Assembly: GCA_014523665.1 (NCBI GenBank)
Contig: JAATVR010000690.1
Span: 1-18,942, forward strand
Reading direction: 5' to 3'
Source of the DNA: Nitrososphaerales archaeon TH526
GTDB taxonomy: Archaea > Thermoproteota > Nitrososphaeria > Nitrososphaerales > Nitrososphaeraceae
DNA: 18,942 nt
Positions 8,675 through 16,152 of this stretch are shown one piece after another (the stretch's first letter is position 1; every line of letters starts with the position of its first letter). The translations under genes were made by a program, and so were the position numbers. The notes under the pieces were generated by a model. The model had not been told where the DNA came from, did not search any database, and saw nothing but the letters and a program-made list of their open reading frames with translations.

Positions 8675-9190
8675 ATGGATAAGTTAATCGTGTGTGTGAT
8701 AATGGCATTATCACTAAATGCCGTCATAACGGTTCAGGCATATGCTCAAAACGCAACTCTTGACGGAAGCGATAATGGAAATGATGTCGTGAGCACCTAT
8801 ACGGCGTTTATAACTGCGATAGGAACGCTGGTTGGAACAATAGGCAGCATAATTGGTGTTGCCGTCGTATTTATACGCGACACGCGAACCAAAGCACTAG
8901 CTCAACAGGTAGGACTTGGAATGGTAACATTCGGGCAAAAGACTGTCGAAAATACCGATAGGATAAGGAATCTAACTAAGGTAGCTTATGAACAGTTACC
9001 AGCGGAAGCAAAGACATTCCTAGAACAAAATAGAATGAAAGTGGAGCAGCTAACTGAATCAGTCAACAGGGGATCAGAGCAGTTAGAGGTTATCAAGGAT
9101 AATTTGCCAGGGGACACAACCGCAAAGATAAGTGCATGGAGGAAAACACTACCACATGAACCCTTCGACACTAGACCCGGCGCCGTGTAA
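8675..9190 (+). CDS. Small exported/membrane-anchored protein of unknown function
   Basis: 171 residues, intact. Residues 1-25 look like a signal peptide (hydrophobic core from LIVCVIMALSLNAVITV, then AYAQ). Residues about 43-67 (TAFITAIGTLVGTIGSIIGV and following) form a glycine-rich membrane segment ending at RDTRTK, which suggests a cytoplasmic positive flank. Residues about 75-150 are charged and helical, probably a coiled coil (QKTVENTDRIRNLTKVAYEQ, MKVEQLTESVNRGSEQLEVI). The Nout topology is inferred from the signal peptide and the RDTRTK flank. The family is unrecognised. A TTTATA stretch lies only about 12 nt before the ATG, too close to be a standard TATA box. Codon use resembles the other intact genes here. 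Confidence 0.75.
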   Translation: MDKLIVCVIMALSLNAVITVQAYAQNATLDGSDNGNDVVSTYTAFITAIGTLVGTIGSIIGVAVVFIRDTRTKALAQQVGLGMVTFGQKTVENTDRIRNLTKVAYEQLPAEAKTFLEQNRMKVEQLTESVNRGSEQLEVIKDNLPGDTTAKISAWRKTLPHEPFDTRPGAV

Positions 9191-9213
9191 CGAACATACT
9201 TCCTAAAAGGGTT

Positions 9214-9417
9214 TTGACCAATGCCTTATGCCAATCGATCTTTCAACTTAATTGGAAAGACCTTATAGGATCTGATTTAGGTGGGGTAAATTTGGGTGGC
9301 GCTGATCTTGTAGGTGTCAACCTTGTCAACGTCTACCTACCGCAAGCCAATCTTGCAGGCGCTAATCTTCACGGGGAAATAACAGGTATACAGAGAAAAA
9401 ATAATTTTCAATGGTAA
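9214..9417 (+). CDS. Short pentapeptide-repeat protein, probably truncated
   Basis: 67 codons. Residues about 20-54 form seven consecutive five-residue units with Leu at the centre: SDLGG, VNLGG, ADLVG, VNLVN, VYLPQ, ANLAG, ANLHG. This is the A(D/N)LxX signature of the right-handed pentapeptide beta-helix. Seven units make fewer than two coils, short for a stable helix. The start is TTG 9214 with AAAAGG just upstream. The frame stays open leftward into the end of the preceding gene, so the start is uncertain. After the TGG-TAA end, frame-shifted protein-like sequence continues (STNNPTCPTINSPSQIM, then FICGDIECPVGDDIDAM) to about 9560, suggesting the original C-terminus was lost by frameshift. 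Confidence 0.5.
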   Translation: MTNALCQSIFQLNWKDLIGSDLGGVNLGGADLVGVNLVNVYLPQANLAGANLHGEITGIQRKNNFQW

Positions 9418-9642
9418 ACATATAAGCACCAATAATCCTACTTGTCCAACAATTAATAGTCCTAGTCAGATAATGCTAAATAAACTTTCATTTGTGGAGA
9501 CATAGAATGCCCCGTTGGGGATGATATAGATGCAATGCAGAAAAATAATTTACAAAGGTGAGGACGTCAGTAATGACAGTAGTAGCAAGGGTTTAACAAG
9601 CACATATTCTAGTTATTTATTAGACAATACCTCAATTTTTCA

Positions 9643-10152
9643 TCATAATTGCTCTAGCATTGCTTTAACGTTTTCAGCTGATTGAATAAGAACAGGGTTT
9701 GCATTTTGTTTCTCAACAGTGTGGATAAACAGATCGACTTCAAGATATGAGGCTTGAATATTTTCTGATATCTTTACTTTCCTTACAAGGGTCTTCAATG
9801 CATCCTGTATTCCCTGATTGAACAAATTAGATATGGACCCTAGAGAAAAATCACACCATTTATTTGCAATATCATCTTTATCAACACTACGTTCTATCCT
9901 TATTATTTTAGTTATATCAAATCTCTTAGTTACAAGATCGCGAAAAGTTCGCCGTTCTCCAGTACGATGGCTACTTTTTGAGGGCGTATTTAGAATTGCA
10001 TCTATCTCCGCCTTAATTGCATCATTCTCCCCGCCAGTATCGGTTTTCTTTTTTATCCAATAATATAATGTATTGAAAACTCCTGCCTCATATGCGCCAA
10101 GCGATCCTCCTCCTTGGAGAACTAATGCTCTATGTACACTACTTTTAGCCAT
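9643..10152 (-). pseudogene. Patatin-like protein with in-frame deletion of the whole catalytic core
   Basis: The ATG at 10152 opens 169 uninterrupted codons. Residues 8-36 (ALVLQGGGSLGAYEAGVFNT, then LYYWIKKK) match the N-terminus of the patatin gene at 6011. From about residue 45 the sequence matches the far C-terminal region of that gene: GERRTFRDLVTKRF against NERRYWHLLKHRF, and WCDFSLGSISNLFNQGIQDA against IFDFSYDTIDQLIKKGVDDA. The intervening roughly 350 residues, including the GxSxG serine and the DGG aspartate, are missing. The frame is kept, so a small protein without lipase activity could still be made. AATTATAA lies 13-20 nt upstream of the ATG, a weak promoter candidate. It faces the first patatin gene in convergent orientation. 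Confidence 0.75.
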
Positions 10153-10199
10153 TACAACATTGGGTTATAATTACTCTATTTTTCGAGGGATGAGGAAGA

Positions 10200-10213
10200 T
10201 TTCGGCGCCGAAA
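10200..10213. repeat. 14-bp perfect palindrome TTTCGGCGCCGAAA
   Basis: A perfect, GC-rich palindrome in AT-rich DNA, 48 nt upstream of the ATG of the shortened patatin gene. It could bind a dimeric regulator or form a small hairpin. Function unknown. Confidence 0.4.
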
Positions 10214-10350
10214 GCTTCTAAACCCCCGATTCTATCGACCAAAAAAGGTAATTTAGAAGGTTTCCAAGGTAATACACACTCCGCAGGCAGATTAAGGGTC
10301 CAAGGCCAAGGCCACATCTCTTTCCGTGCAAAGGATAAGATGATAATTTG

Positions 10351-10366
10351 AAATGCCATGGCATTT
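10351..10366. terminator. 16-bp perfect palindrome AAATGCCATGGCATTT downstream of the GMC gene
   Basis: A perfect palindrome beginning 24 nt after the stop codon of the leftward GMC oxidoreductase gene. As RNA it can fold only into a hairpin with a tiny loop, so a terminator role is uncertain. It could instead be a protein-binding site between the GMC operon and the patatin remnant. Confidence 0.3.
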
Positions 10367-10389
10367 ACCTAATTGTCTAAACGTCGTTA

Positions 10390-12993
10390 TCACCCAACTT
10401 CATTTCTAAAAGAGGTCAGCTTTCCAATCCTTCTTAAAATATAAGGCAGGTAAACAGTATCCCCTTTTCTATCTACGTGTAAGAAACTTAGACCCTCAGG
10501 TAGCCAACTGAAAATTTGATTTTGACTAGAATAATACTTACCAATCAATATATTATCATTAACCTGTCTAATTTCGTCGTGAAATAGCCCCCCAGTAGCA
10601 TCCTGCATTTCCAAATGGTCCCCCTTATCAATAACATCCGCTGTACCCGCAAGTGTATTGCCGAAGATGTAATCATTTTTCAAAGTTTTGCCACTAGTAT
10701 CTTCAAAATAGTATCTAAATTGAAAGAGGGGATCGCTCCACATGGAATCTGAAACAAGTTGGCCTTTCCATATCCCTATCATCGTTTCAAATGCAGGCTT
10801 TTTCATCTTTTGGTAGAGCTTCTCATGATCAGCCTCGGTCATAAATTCAAATGGGTATTTCCTCGACATGCAAAATGTCAAGATTTCCCTACCCAGGCTT
10901 GGATCGCCTAAAAAGGCTTTGCCAAGTATCGTGTTCTCATCGACTATCTTCAATACATCATAAAACAGATTGTATGGTCTATCTAAGTATTCCAATAGTA
11001 CTACCTTGCCAAATCCATTGATTTCCTTCTCAATAGCCCTATTTCTTGCAAAAACTTGAATTTCGAATGGGTGAGTTATGCCTTGAATGCCAGACGTCCC
11101 GTTAACTTTAGTGAATCTCTTCCAGAATCCCCCAAAATATAACGTTAATGTATTTCGAATATCACTGTCTCTTGAGAAAATGCCTTTCCAGTGAGAATTA
11201 TTCGAAATCATCAGGGTCTCAGGATCAAATTTCCAATTGGATTCATCCAATTCAGAATTGGTGCTGTTTACAAGAGTTTGAAGGTCATGGCTAATACTTG
11301 TGGACTTGAATAAGTCCGATAGATTTGTTCTCAAACAATACATTGGTTGGGTTCGCGAACAGGTGATCCCCAGATCATGACTCTGGGGAATGCTTGCATA
11401 TTTTGAATCCCAATCTCTATTTATTCTTGAGGCCACAATTGAAGCCACGGTCATTACAGTAATCTGTGGATTTACTCCCACAGCATTTGGAAAGACACTC
11501 GCATCACAAACAAATAGGTTCTTGAATGAATGAACTTTACAATCAGAGTCAACCACAGATTCGGATTCATCAATTCCTATCCTGTTTCCTGACTGAGGAT
11601 GGGCTGACCCCAAGAAAAGATCTTTGGGATTGTCCAATACTTGCTTGACTAACTTTGGAATCTCTTGTTCATTTTGGATAGTACTCATAGCTCTGTGGGA
11701 GATGACTACTTTTCTTGCTCCGAGGGCAAACCACATCTTGGCTAAAACTTCCACACCTTTTGCTATTGTCTTGAGCTCCTTTTCTCCTGGTTCATAAGAG
11801 ACGTTCGCCCTACCAGCGCTGGTAAGAGATGCCTTTCCAATATTATCATCTCGGACAACTATTCCAGCCATTGCATAATAGTTGAACCTTTCAATTAATC
11901 TTCGGTATTCACTTAATCCACCAGCTGAAATTGCGATTGAGAACTGAAGCAAAGGAAGGAAGATACTTTCAATTAGAAACTCACCTGAGTCAAACCCATA
12001 TTCCTTTCTCGTTTCTTCCGTAGTCCTAGTAACTCCGAAATCATGTACCGTATATGCCATTGGAATCCCTTGGTTACCCTTAATTTCATAATCAAATTCG
12101 CCTATAACTTCAACGCCTGGATGCAAACATAATCCAACTCCGGCCATATCCTCAGCTATCCTGTTTTGAAGGAGAAGCTTAGATGAGGCTATGGCACCTG
12201 CGCTGATGATAACTACTCTTGCATTTATTCTGATTCCGAACAGTTTTTTTCTATCGATGTTAGTAAAATTACCCTCTACACCTTCTGCGATACCATCTCG
12301 ATGCACGATTCTATCTATATCACAATTACAATATATCCTCATGTTCGAATCAGAATTAATCAATGCTTCATGAATATACGTAACCAGAACATTTCGTTTT
12401 GTTTCGTAATGACATCCAACATGGCAGAAACCACACTGCATACAATTCACACAATTCCTACGGTTGTTTCTATGTTCTCGCATTCCGAGTTTCTCAGCGC
12501 CTATTTTTAGCATCAAATTGTTCCTGTTTAATTCATTATCTGACACCTCAGTTACACGGAGAGTCGAATTTACCCTGCCAAGATGAGTGCTCCACTCATC
12601 ATCGGTAAAATTGACACCCATTTTTTTCCACTCTTCTATTACCCGCGGCGGGGTATCGAAACAAACTGCATCGTTTATGATCGTTGAGCCACCAAGACAG
12701 CATCCTTGAGCTATTGCTATCCTTAAATTTTCTGCGAAATTGAAACCGCCATTCTTCCAAAGAAGAGGCATCATATCCACTTCACGTTGGTTCATATCCA
12801 TGCCTTCGTAATATCCGCCTTTTTCAATCAATACGACCCTTTTGCCGGCATTAGATAATTCTTTCGCGAGAACCGCACCTGCAGCACCCGATCCTATGAT
12901 ACAAACATCTACATTCTCAACGACGTCGTTCTTAATTACTTTATATTTTTCGTGTCGGCCAGTTAGATGCTCTACCCCATAAATTATACCCAT
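10390..12993 (-). CDS. GMC-family FAD-dependent oxidoreductase with long C-terminal extension
   Basis: 867 residues, intact. Residues 28-58 (VDVCIIGSGAAGAVLAKELS, then IEKG) form the Rossmann dinucleotide site for FAD. GGST at 101-104 is the family's second FAD motif. Residues 181-194 hold Cys181, 184, 187, 190 and 194 (CVNCMQCGFCHVGC), a cluster like that in long-chain alcohol oxidase and gluconate-dehydrogenase-type GMC enzymes. SAHPQSG gives the catalytic His465 and GVNPQIT gives Asn508, in the C-terminal GMC domain ending near 525. The usual enzyme would stop there. About 330 more residues follow, with a GIWKG motif at 740-744 and beta-rich text. I do not recognise that extension with confidence. 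AAAGGAG lies about 8 nt before the ATG, inside the end of the upstream gene, and the two genes overlap by 10 nt, so translation is probably coupled. An alcohol, sugar or sterol substrate is possible. Confidence 0.85.
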   Translation of the reverse strand: MGIIYGVEHLTGRHEKYKVIKNDVVENVDVCIIGSGAAGAVLAKELSNAGKRVVLIEKGGYYEGMDMNQREVDMMPLLWKNGGFNFAENLRIAIAQGCCLGGSTIINDAVCFDTPPRVIEEWKKMGVNFTDDEWSTHLGRVNSTLRVTEVSDNELNRNNLMLKIGAEKLGMREHRNNRRNCVNCMQCGFCHVGCHYETKRNVLVTYIHEALINSDSNMRIYCNCDIDRIVHRDGIAEGVEGNFTNIDRKKLFGIRINARVVIISAGAIASSKLLLQNRIAEDMAGVGLCLHPGVEVIGEFDYEIKGNQGIPMAYTVHDFGVTRTTEETRKEYGFDSGEFLIESIFLPLLQFSIAISAGGLSEYRRLIERFNYYAMAGIVVRDDNIGKASLTSAGRANVSYEPGEKELKTIAKGVEVLAKMWFALGARKVVISHRAMSTIQNEQEIPKLVKQVLDNPKDLFLGSAHPQSGNRIGIDESESVVDSDCKVHSFKNLFVCDASVFPNAVGVNPQITVMTVASIVASRINRDWDSKYASIPQSHDLGITCSRTQPMYCLRTNLSDLFKSTSISHDLQTLVNSTNSELDESNWKFDPETLMISNNSHWKGIFSRDSDIRNTLTLYFGGFWKRFTKVNGTSGIQGITHPFEIQVFARNRAIEKEINGFGKVVLLEYLDRPYNLFYDVLKIVDENTILGKAFLGDPSLGREILTFCMSRKYPFEFMTEADHEKLYQKMKKPAFETMIGIWKGQLVSDSMWSDPLFQFRYYFEDTSGKTLKNDYIFGNTLAGTADVIDKGDHLEMQDATGGLFHDEIRQVNDNILIGKYYSSQNQIFSWLPEGLSFLHVDRKGDTVYLPYILRRIGKLTSFRNEVG

Positions 12994-13661
12994 TTGAACT
13001 TCTCCTTTCTAGGCCATACAATAACTTGATTGTACGTCTCTCTTCTGGGCATCCGTGGCACTTGTGGCCCATCATAGCCGATCGTTCCCAGGTGAAGCTC
13101 TTCCAGGAAGGAATTCGTTACACCACTCAGAATTGCCATGAAGTGATCGAAATTTTTTACACGCTCATCATGTCCGCCTACATAATTTCTTAATTTGTTT
13201 CTAATCTCTTCCGGAGGATCTCCGTGATTGAGTAAGTCCAAATTAATCCTATTCTCGATACCAAGAAGATTTCCGACTTCACTTAGCATACTTATCATCC
13301 GCCCAGCATTACCTGCGTATGGATCTTCAGCCTTTGGATCTGGTATAATATCATGCATTCTCATTTGATATTGTATTTCATACTGGGTTTGCGCAACTTT
13401 CGATCTGATCTGCTCCTTTCCCTTTTCATCGGTGACAACAAGGTAGACATCTGGTGTTCGTTCAAGTAATTCCCAGAAATTACTAAATACAGAATCATCA
13501 AAACTAATCTCAAAAGACCCATCAACCTCGGTATCTCTCTGTCCTAACAGATCGTCGGCATCAATGATTGGGTCCTCATCAAAGGCTTCTATTTTTAGAT
13601 TCTTGACTGGAACCTGCATTTTGGAAATTACAGTTCCTTTTAATTTGAAATTTTCCAACAT
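12984..13661 (-). CDS. Transthyretin-like-domain protein, partner of the GMC oxidoreductase
   Basis: 225 residues. Residues about 6-90 look like a transthyretin/prealbumin-type beta-sandwich: KGTVISKMQVPVKNLKIEAF, then DLLGQRDTEVDGSFEISFD and PDVYLVVTDEKGKEQIRSKV. The remaining 130 residues have no recognised family. They contain a helical part (AGNAGRMISMLSEVGNLLGI) and a Pro/Arg-rich tail (PQVPRMPRRE) that ends KWV. There is no signal peptide. The stop lies within the first codons of the GMC gene (shared ATGGGTATAA), giving a two-gene operon. Co-translation suggests a physical complex or a chaperone/small-subunit role, analogous to the small subunits of gluconate dehydrogenases, but that role is inferred. 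The ATG at 13661 is the first in frame, and upstream sequence has only a weak TATA-like stretch. Confidence 0.7.
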   Translation of the reverse strand: MLENFKLKGTVISKMQVPVKNLKIEAFDEDPIIDADDLLGQRDTEVDGSFEISFDDSVFSNFWELLERTPDVYLVVTDEKGKEQIRSKVAQTQYEIQYQMRMHDIIPDPKAEDPYAGNAGRMISMLSEVGNLLGIENRINLDLLNHGDPPEEIRNKLRNYVGGHDERVKNFDHFMAILSGVTNSFLEELHLGTIGYDGPQVPRMPRRETYNQVIVWPRKEKFKWV

Positions 13662-13735
13662 CCCATATTGTAGACGTTAGTAGATAAGAATTATGCCTAA
13701 ATTTCATAAATAACACCGATAAACTATTAGAATAG

Positions 13736-13755
13736 GTCCTTTCTACAGAAAGGAC
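13736..13755. promoter_or_regulatory. 8-bp inverted repeat upstream of the TTR-GMC operon
   Basis: GTCCTTTC, TACA, GAAAGGAC: perfect 8-bp arms around a 4-nt centre, about 75-95 nt upstream of the ATG at 13661. The spacing fits an operator for a dimeric regulator. It could also form an RNA hairpin. No T-run supports a terminator. Confidence 0.35.
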
Positions 13756-14128
13756 TCGACCAATTCATAAAATATGTTGCTCATCTAATTCATTGCAGAA
13801 TTTCAAAAAAATATTGTCTTTTCTTATTACGCACACATCATTATGGTTTACCTTTATTTAAGTCCCAGTAGTGCCACAAATCCGCATTTTATAGTTTATA
13901 AAAGTAAAGCGCACTCACCCTGATCAATCCACGACTTGTTCATGAGGAATGTGTTTTGGATGCTTATTTGGGATGAGCGTTTGGGTTGGGGCTGTTACCG
14001 TACATCTATGTCGTTGGATACTCGTACCGTGATAAGTAGCAAGGCTTGCCTTAATTTGACCAAAGAACTGCTAGACACTAAGATTAGGGCAGTACCGTCA
14101 TTACACGTAAAAAATATGGGAAGATCTA

Positions 14129-14137
14129 ATATATAAG
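14129..14137 (+). promoter_or_regulatory. TATA box for the gene starting at 14162
   Basis: ATATATAAG centred about 28 nt before ATG 14162, predicting a transcription start within a few bases of that ATG. This supports 14162, not the later ATG 14286, as the original start. Confidence 0.45.
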
Positions 14138-14161
14138 TGAAATATGCCATTCGTTATTTTA

Positions 14162-14945
14162 ATGGACATTTCATTAGGAAAGATTCAGAATCACGTGCTA
14201 GAAAAATATGAAAGTCAATTTAAAATTCCTTCGATTGAAGCCTATTTTTGCAATGAACTTGCAAATTTGTACAAACCAATAATTTATGGAGGAGACTATT
14301 CTAACCCCTGAAGGCATTTATTATAGAATCCTTTATGAACGTAGTCTGAATCGACTGTGCTTGCAATATTATGTGTATTGGCAAGAACAAAACTGCCTAG
14401 GTTTTCTGCCCATTGCAGATCACAAATATGATTATGAACCTATTTTTATTTATATTGATATCCCAAATGATTTTCCCGCTGGAATTGTAAACGCAGGATA
14501 TAGCAAGGCCTTAGGTGCATCTTGCAGGTTCCGCAAGACCGAAGTACGTATGAATGAATACACGGACAGAGATTTTAATGAATACCCTATCGAATACAAG
14601 ACTTCTCCTGAACCACATTATCCATTCGGTGGCCCAGATGGTCTCGATGGTAATACTTGCGTTAAGAAGTACCCAATCACTGGAGCAATATATTTGAACA
14701 AATTCCAGCCTATGTTCGGAATCTCGTCATGTTCCCACGTATTCAGCGGGGCAGAAAAAGAACTACATGGTAACATTTTGTCTATGCCTACGAAGAAACT
14801 AGATGACCAAGTCTTAAATGAGTGGTACTTTGACCATTATAAAGATGCAAGGGAAGATTCTTTCGGGCACGATGTGAGTAACGCTTTCATATTTCCTTAC
14901 GTTAGATATTGTGATCCCAAATCAATTCTTGGATCTAATACGTGA
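14162..14945 (+). pseudogene. Unrecognised protein gene with a single C-run frameshift
   Basis: From ATG 14162 a clearly coding frame runs 48 codons (MDISLGKIQNHVLEKYESQF, then ELANLYKPIIYGGDYSNP) to TGA at 14309. The frame starting at ATG 14286 carries on for 219 codons from the same point (PEGIYYRILYERSLNRLCLQ). Removing one C from the C4 run at 14305-14308 joins them as SNPEGIYY, giving about 260 residues. The product has YYVYWQEQ, DHKYDYEPIFIYID and YPFGGPDGLDG, is rich in aromatics, has several Cys and no membrane segment. The aromatic-then-D/E-rich layout (QYYVYWQ followed by DHxYDYEP) loosely recalls HEGDWE-type proteins, but I cannot assign a family. Only one lesion is present, so this may be a very recent pseudogene or a sequencing error. 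Confidence 0.6.
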
Positions 14946-15044
14946 TAAAAGCTATTAGATACTACTAAACTCGACCTGAGCAACCACTGATCTCTAAGAT
15001 TCTCTCAATCTAAGGAATATATGAATTAGTGGGAGATATATGGA

Positions 15045-15349
15045 TCAATGACCGTTACGGTCTGGCTCCCCAGGTGGTAAATTGCTGCGAATGCAGGCGC
15101 TACAATACATATTCTTGGCGGCCTACATCGAAACATAAACACTACTAAAATCTCCTCTATATGTTGAGAATGGAAAGCTTTGAAAGTCTTCATCTTTTAA
15201 ATGGCGAATAAAATCATCCTGAACCTTCTCGTGTTTAAGAATTCCACAACATGTCTTAGACATGAATCACCAGGCAGTGGTTTTGACACTTGTTTTTAAA
15301 GAGCATTTCGGGCATTTTCCAAAGCGCTATACAATTCTTTTTCTGACAT
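15045..15349 (-). pseudogene. Unidentified decayed gene
   Basis: On the minus strand ATG 15349 begins MSEKELYSALENARNAL, TAA, then KQVSKPLPGDSCLRHVVEFL. A frame shift gives KHEKVQDDFIRHLKDEDFQS, then FPFSTYRGDFSSVYVSM, TAG, then AAKNMYCSACIRSNLPPGEP and RNGH before TGA at 15047-15045. Coding character is good in each stretch, and two nonsense codons and one frameshift separate them. The family is not recognised; the CSAC pair might be a metal site. Confidence 0.45.
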
Positions 15350-15364
15350 GTGTTATTCTAATGA

Positions 15365-15398
15365 AGTACTGACTAGTACTGACTGACTAGTACTGACT
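15365..15398. repeat. Short direct repeat: three copies of AGTACTGACT
   Basis: Copies at 15365-15374, 15375-15384 and 15389-15398, with an extra GACT between the second and third. It lies about 20 nt before the transposase-like remnant. It could be replication slippage or part of an element end. Confidence 0.6.
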
Positions 15399-15417
15399 AC
15401 TATTGTTGCTTGAAAAA

Positions 15418-15537
15418 TCTTCATTGAGAACAATTCAGTACATAAAAGATAGAACTGAGTGTTTTGATGACTATTTTCCATTTACGAGGATTACCTGCAA
15501 ACTAGAATAAGTAATGAAATGGTTGATCTTAAGGTAA
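15418..15537 (+). mobile_element. Remnant of a DDE transposase C-terminus
   Basis: The frame reads SSLRTIQYIKDRTECFDDYF, then PFTRITCKLE, TAA, VMKWLILR, TAA. The run RTExFDDYFP followed by CKLExVxxWL resembles the C-terminal part of archaeal DDE-type insertion-sequence transposases. The first TAA sits where a His codon would be expected (KLEHV). No upstream catalytic domain and no terminal inverted repeats were found, so only a scrap of an insertion sequence remains. The assignment comes from remembered family patterns. Confidence 0.4.
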
Positions 15538-15912
15538 TAATCGTTTTTTTGTCAAAGGTGCAATTCACACCAAGCTAAATTTAAACTATCATTTCCTCAC
15601 TGAAGATCGGATCATTTAGCGGTACGTAATACCACGTTTATATTTACTAAGCTATAATTATACTACTGTCTCCAGAAGAATAATCATTATTTACTTCTAA
15701 GTCCGCCACGTGTTTGTGCAAATGTTTAAATGAAATAAGTTACGACTCTTGAAATACAACTCATGAGGATTCCATAGGAAAAGGTCTACCTTCATTACCT
15801 GCTTCATAGGAAGTTGGCTTCCAGCCCATCGTGTGGTTTATTATATTCAAGTCGCTTTATTTAACCAATATCTCGGGTGGGAAAAACTGTTCCGTAATAG
15901 GTGTGCTCATCA

Positions 15913-16084
15913 ATGTCTGAAATAAATGAGGAACGGATTGTTGTAGAACAAGCATTTATTGGCATTGAATTTAACTACCAAAATGTTTGGGTATGGTCTC
16001 ACCAAATACATTGAAAAATATGTGGCTAATTTAGACTTTGTTCAAATTGAAGCTAGGTATGTTCATCTTGAAAAATCAATTTAA
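15913..16084 (+). pseudogene. Frameshifted small protein gene
   Basis: ATG 15913 begins MSEINEERIVVEQAFIGIEF and runs 33 codons to TGA at 16012. The next frame, open across 15983-16084 (ATG 15983), reads KMFGYGLTKYIEKYVANLDF, then VQIEARYVHLEKSI and TAA. The two fit end to end as one protein of about 57 residues with a frameshift near 15975-15985. Both halves have good coding character. Function unknown. It ends 68 nt before the multicopper oxidase start. Confidence 0.4.
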
Positions 16085-16152
16085 CAGGAAAAAGTTTAAT
16101 TCTTTCTTCGTCATGACTAATCCTTAATTGGTAATTAGGGATTGACAAGTGT

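Larger units (their letters stand above)
13662..14161. other. Divergent intergenic region between the TTR-GMC operon and the 14162 gene
   Basis: About 500 bp. It holds the inverted repeat at 13736-13755, an AT-rich stretch TTTATAGTTTATAAAAG near 13889-13905, and the TATA box at 14129-14137. An open frame at 13936-14136 has no ribosome-binding site and unusual Trp/Arg-rich composition, so I do not call it a gene. Confidence 0.5.
14946..16152. other. 1.2-kb debris region without an intact gene
   Basis: Contains a minus-strand remnant (15045-15349), a short tandem repeat (15365-15398), a transposase tail (15418-15537) and a frameshifted small ORF (15913-16084), each listed separately. A further minus-strand piece, about 15853 to 15761, reads NIINHTMGWKPTSYEAGNEG before TGA and is too short to name. 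The mixture suggests an old insertion and decay site. Confidence 0.45.

Noticed and set aside
10171..10359. Small frames on both strands between the GMC gene and the patatin relative
   Set aside because: They span palindromes, have biased composition and show no coding signature.
13936..14136. Plus-strand 66-codon frame with Trp-rich N-terminus
   Set aside because: No ribosome-binding site, poor coding character and no family; left as intergenic.
15050..15105. A possible tRNA-like stretch (GACCGT-T-ACGGTC and neighbouring GC-rich text)
   Set aside because: No cloverleaf with a T-arm GTTC and acceptor stem could be formed; the region also reads as part of a minus-strand coding remnant.
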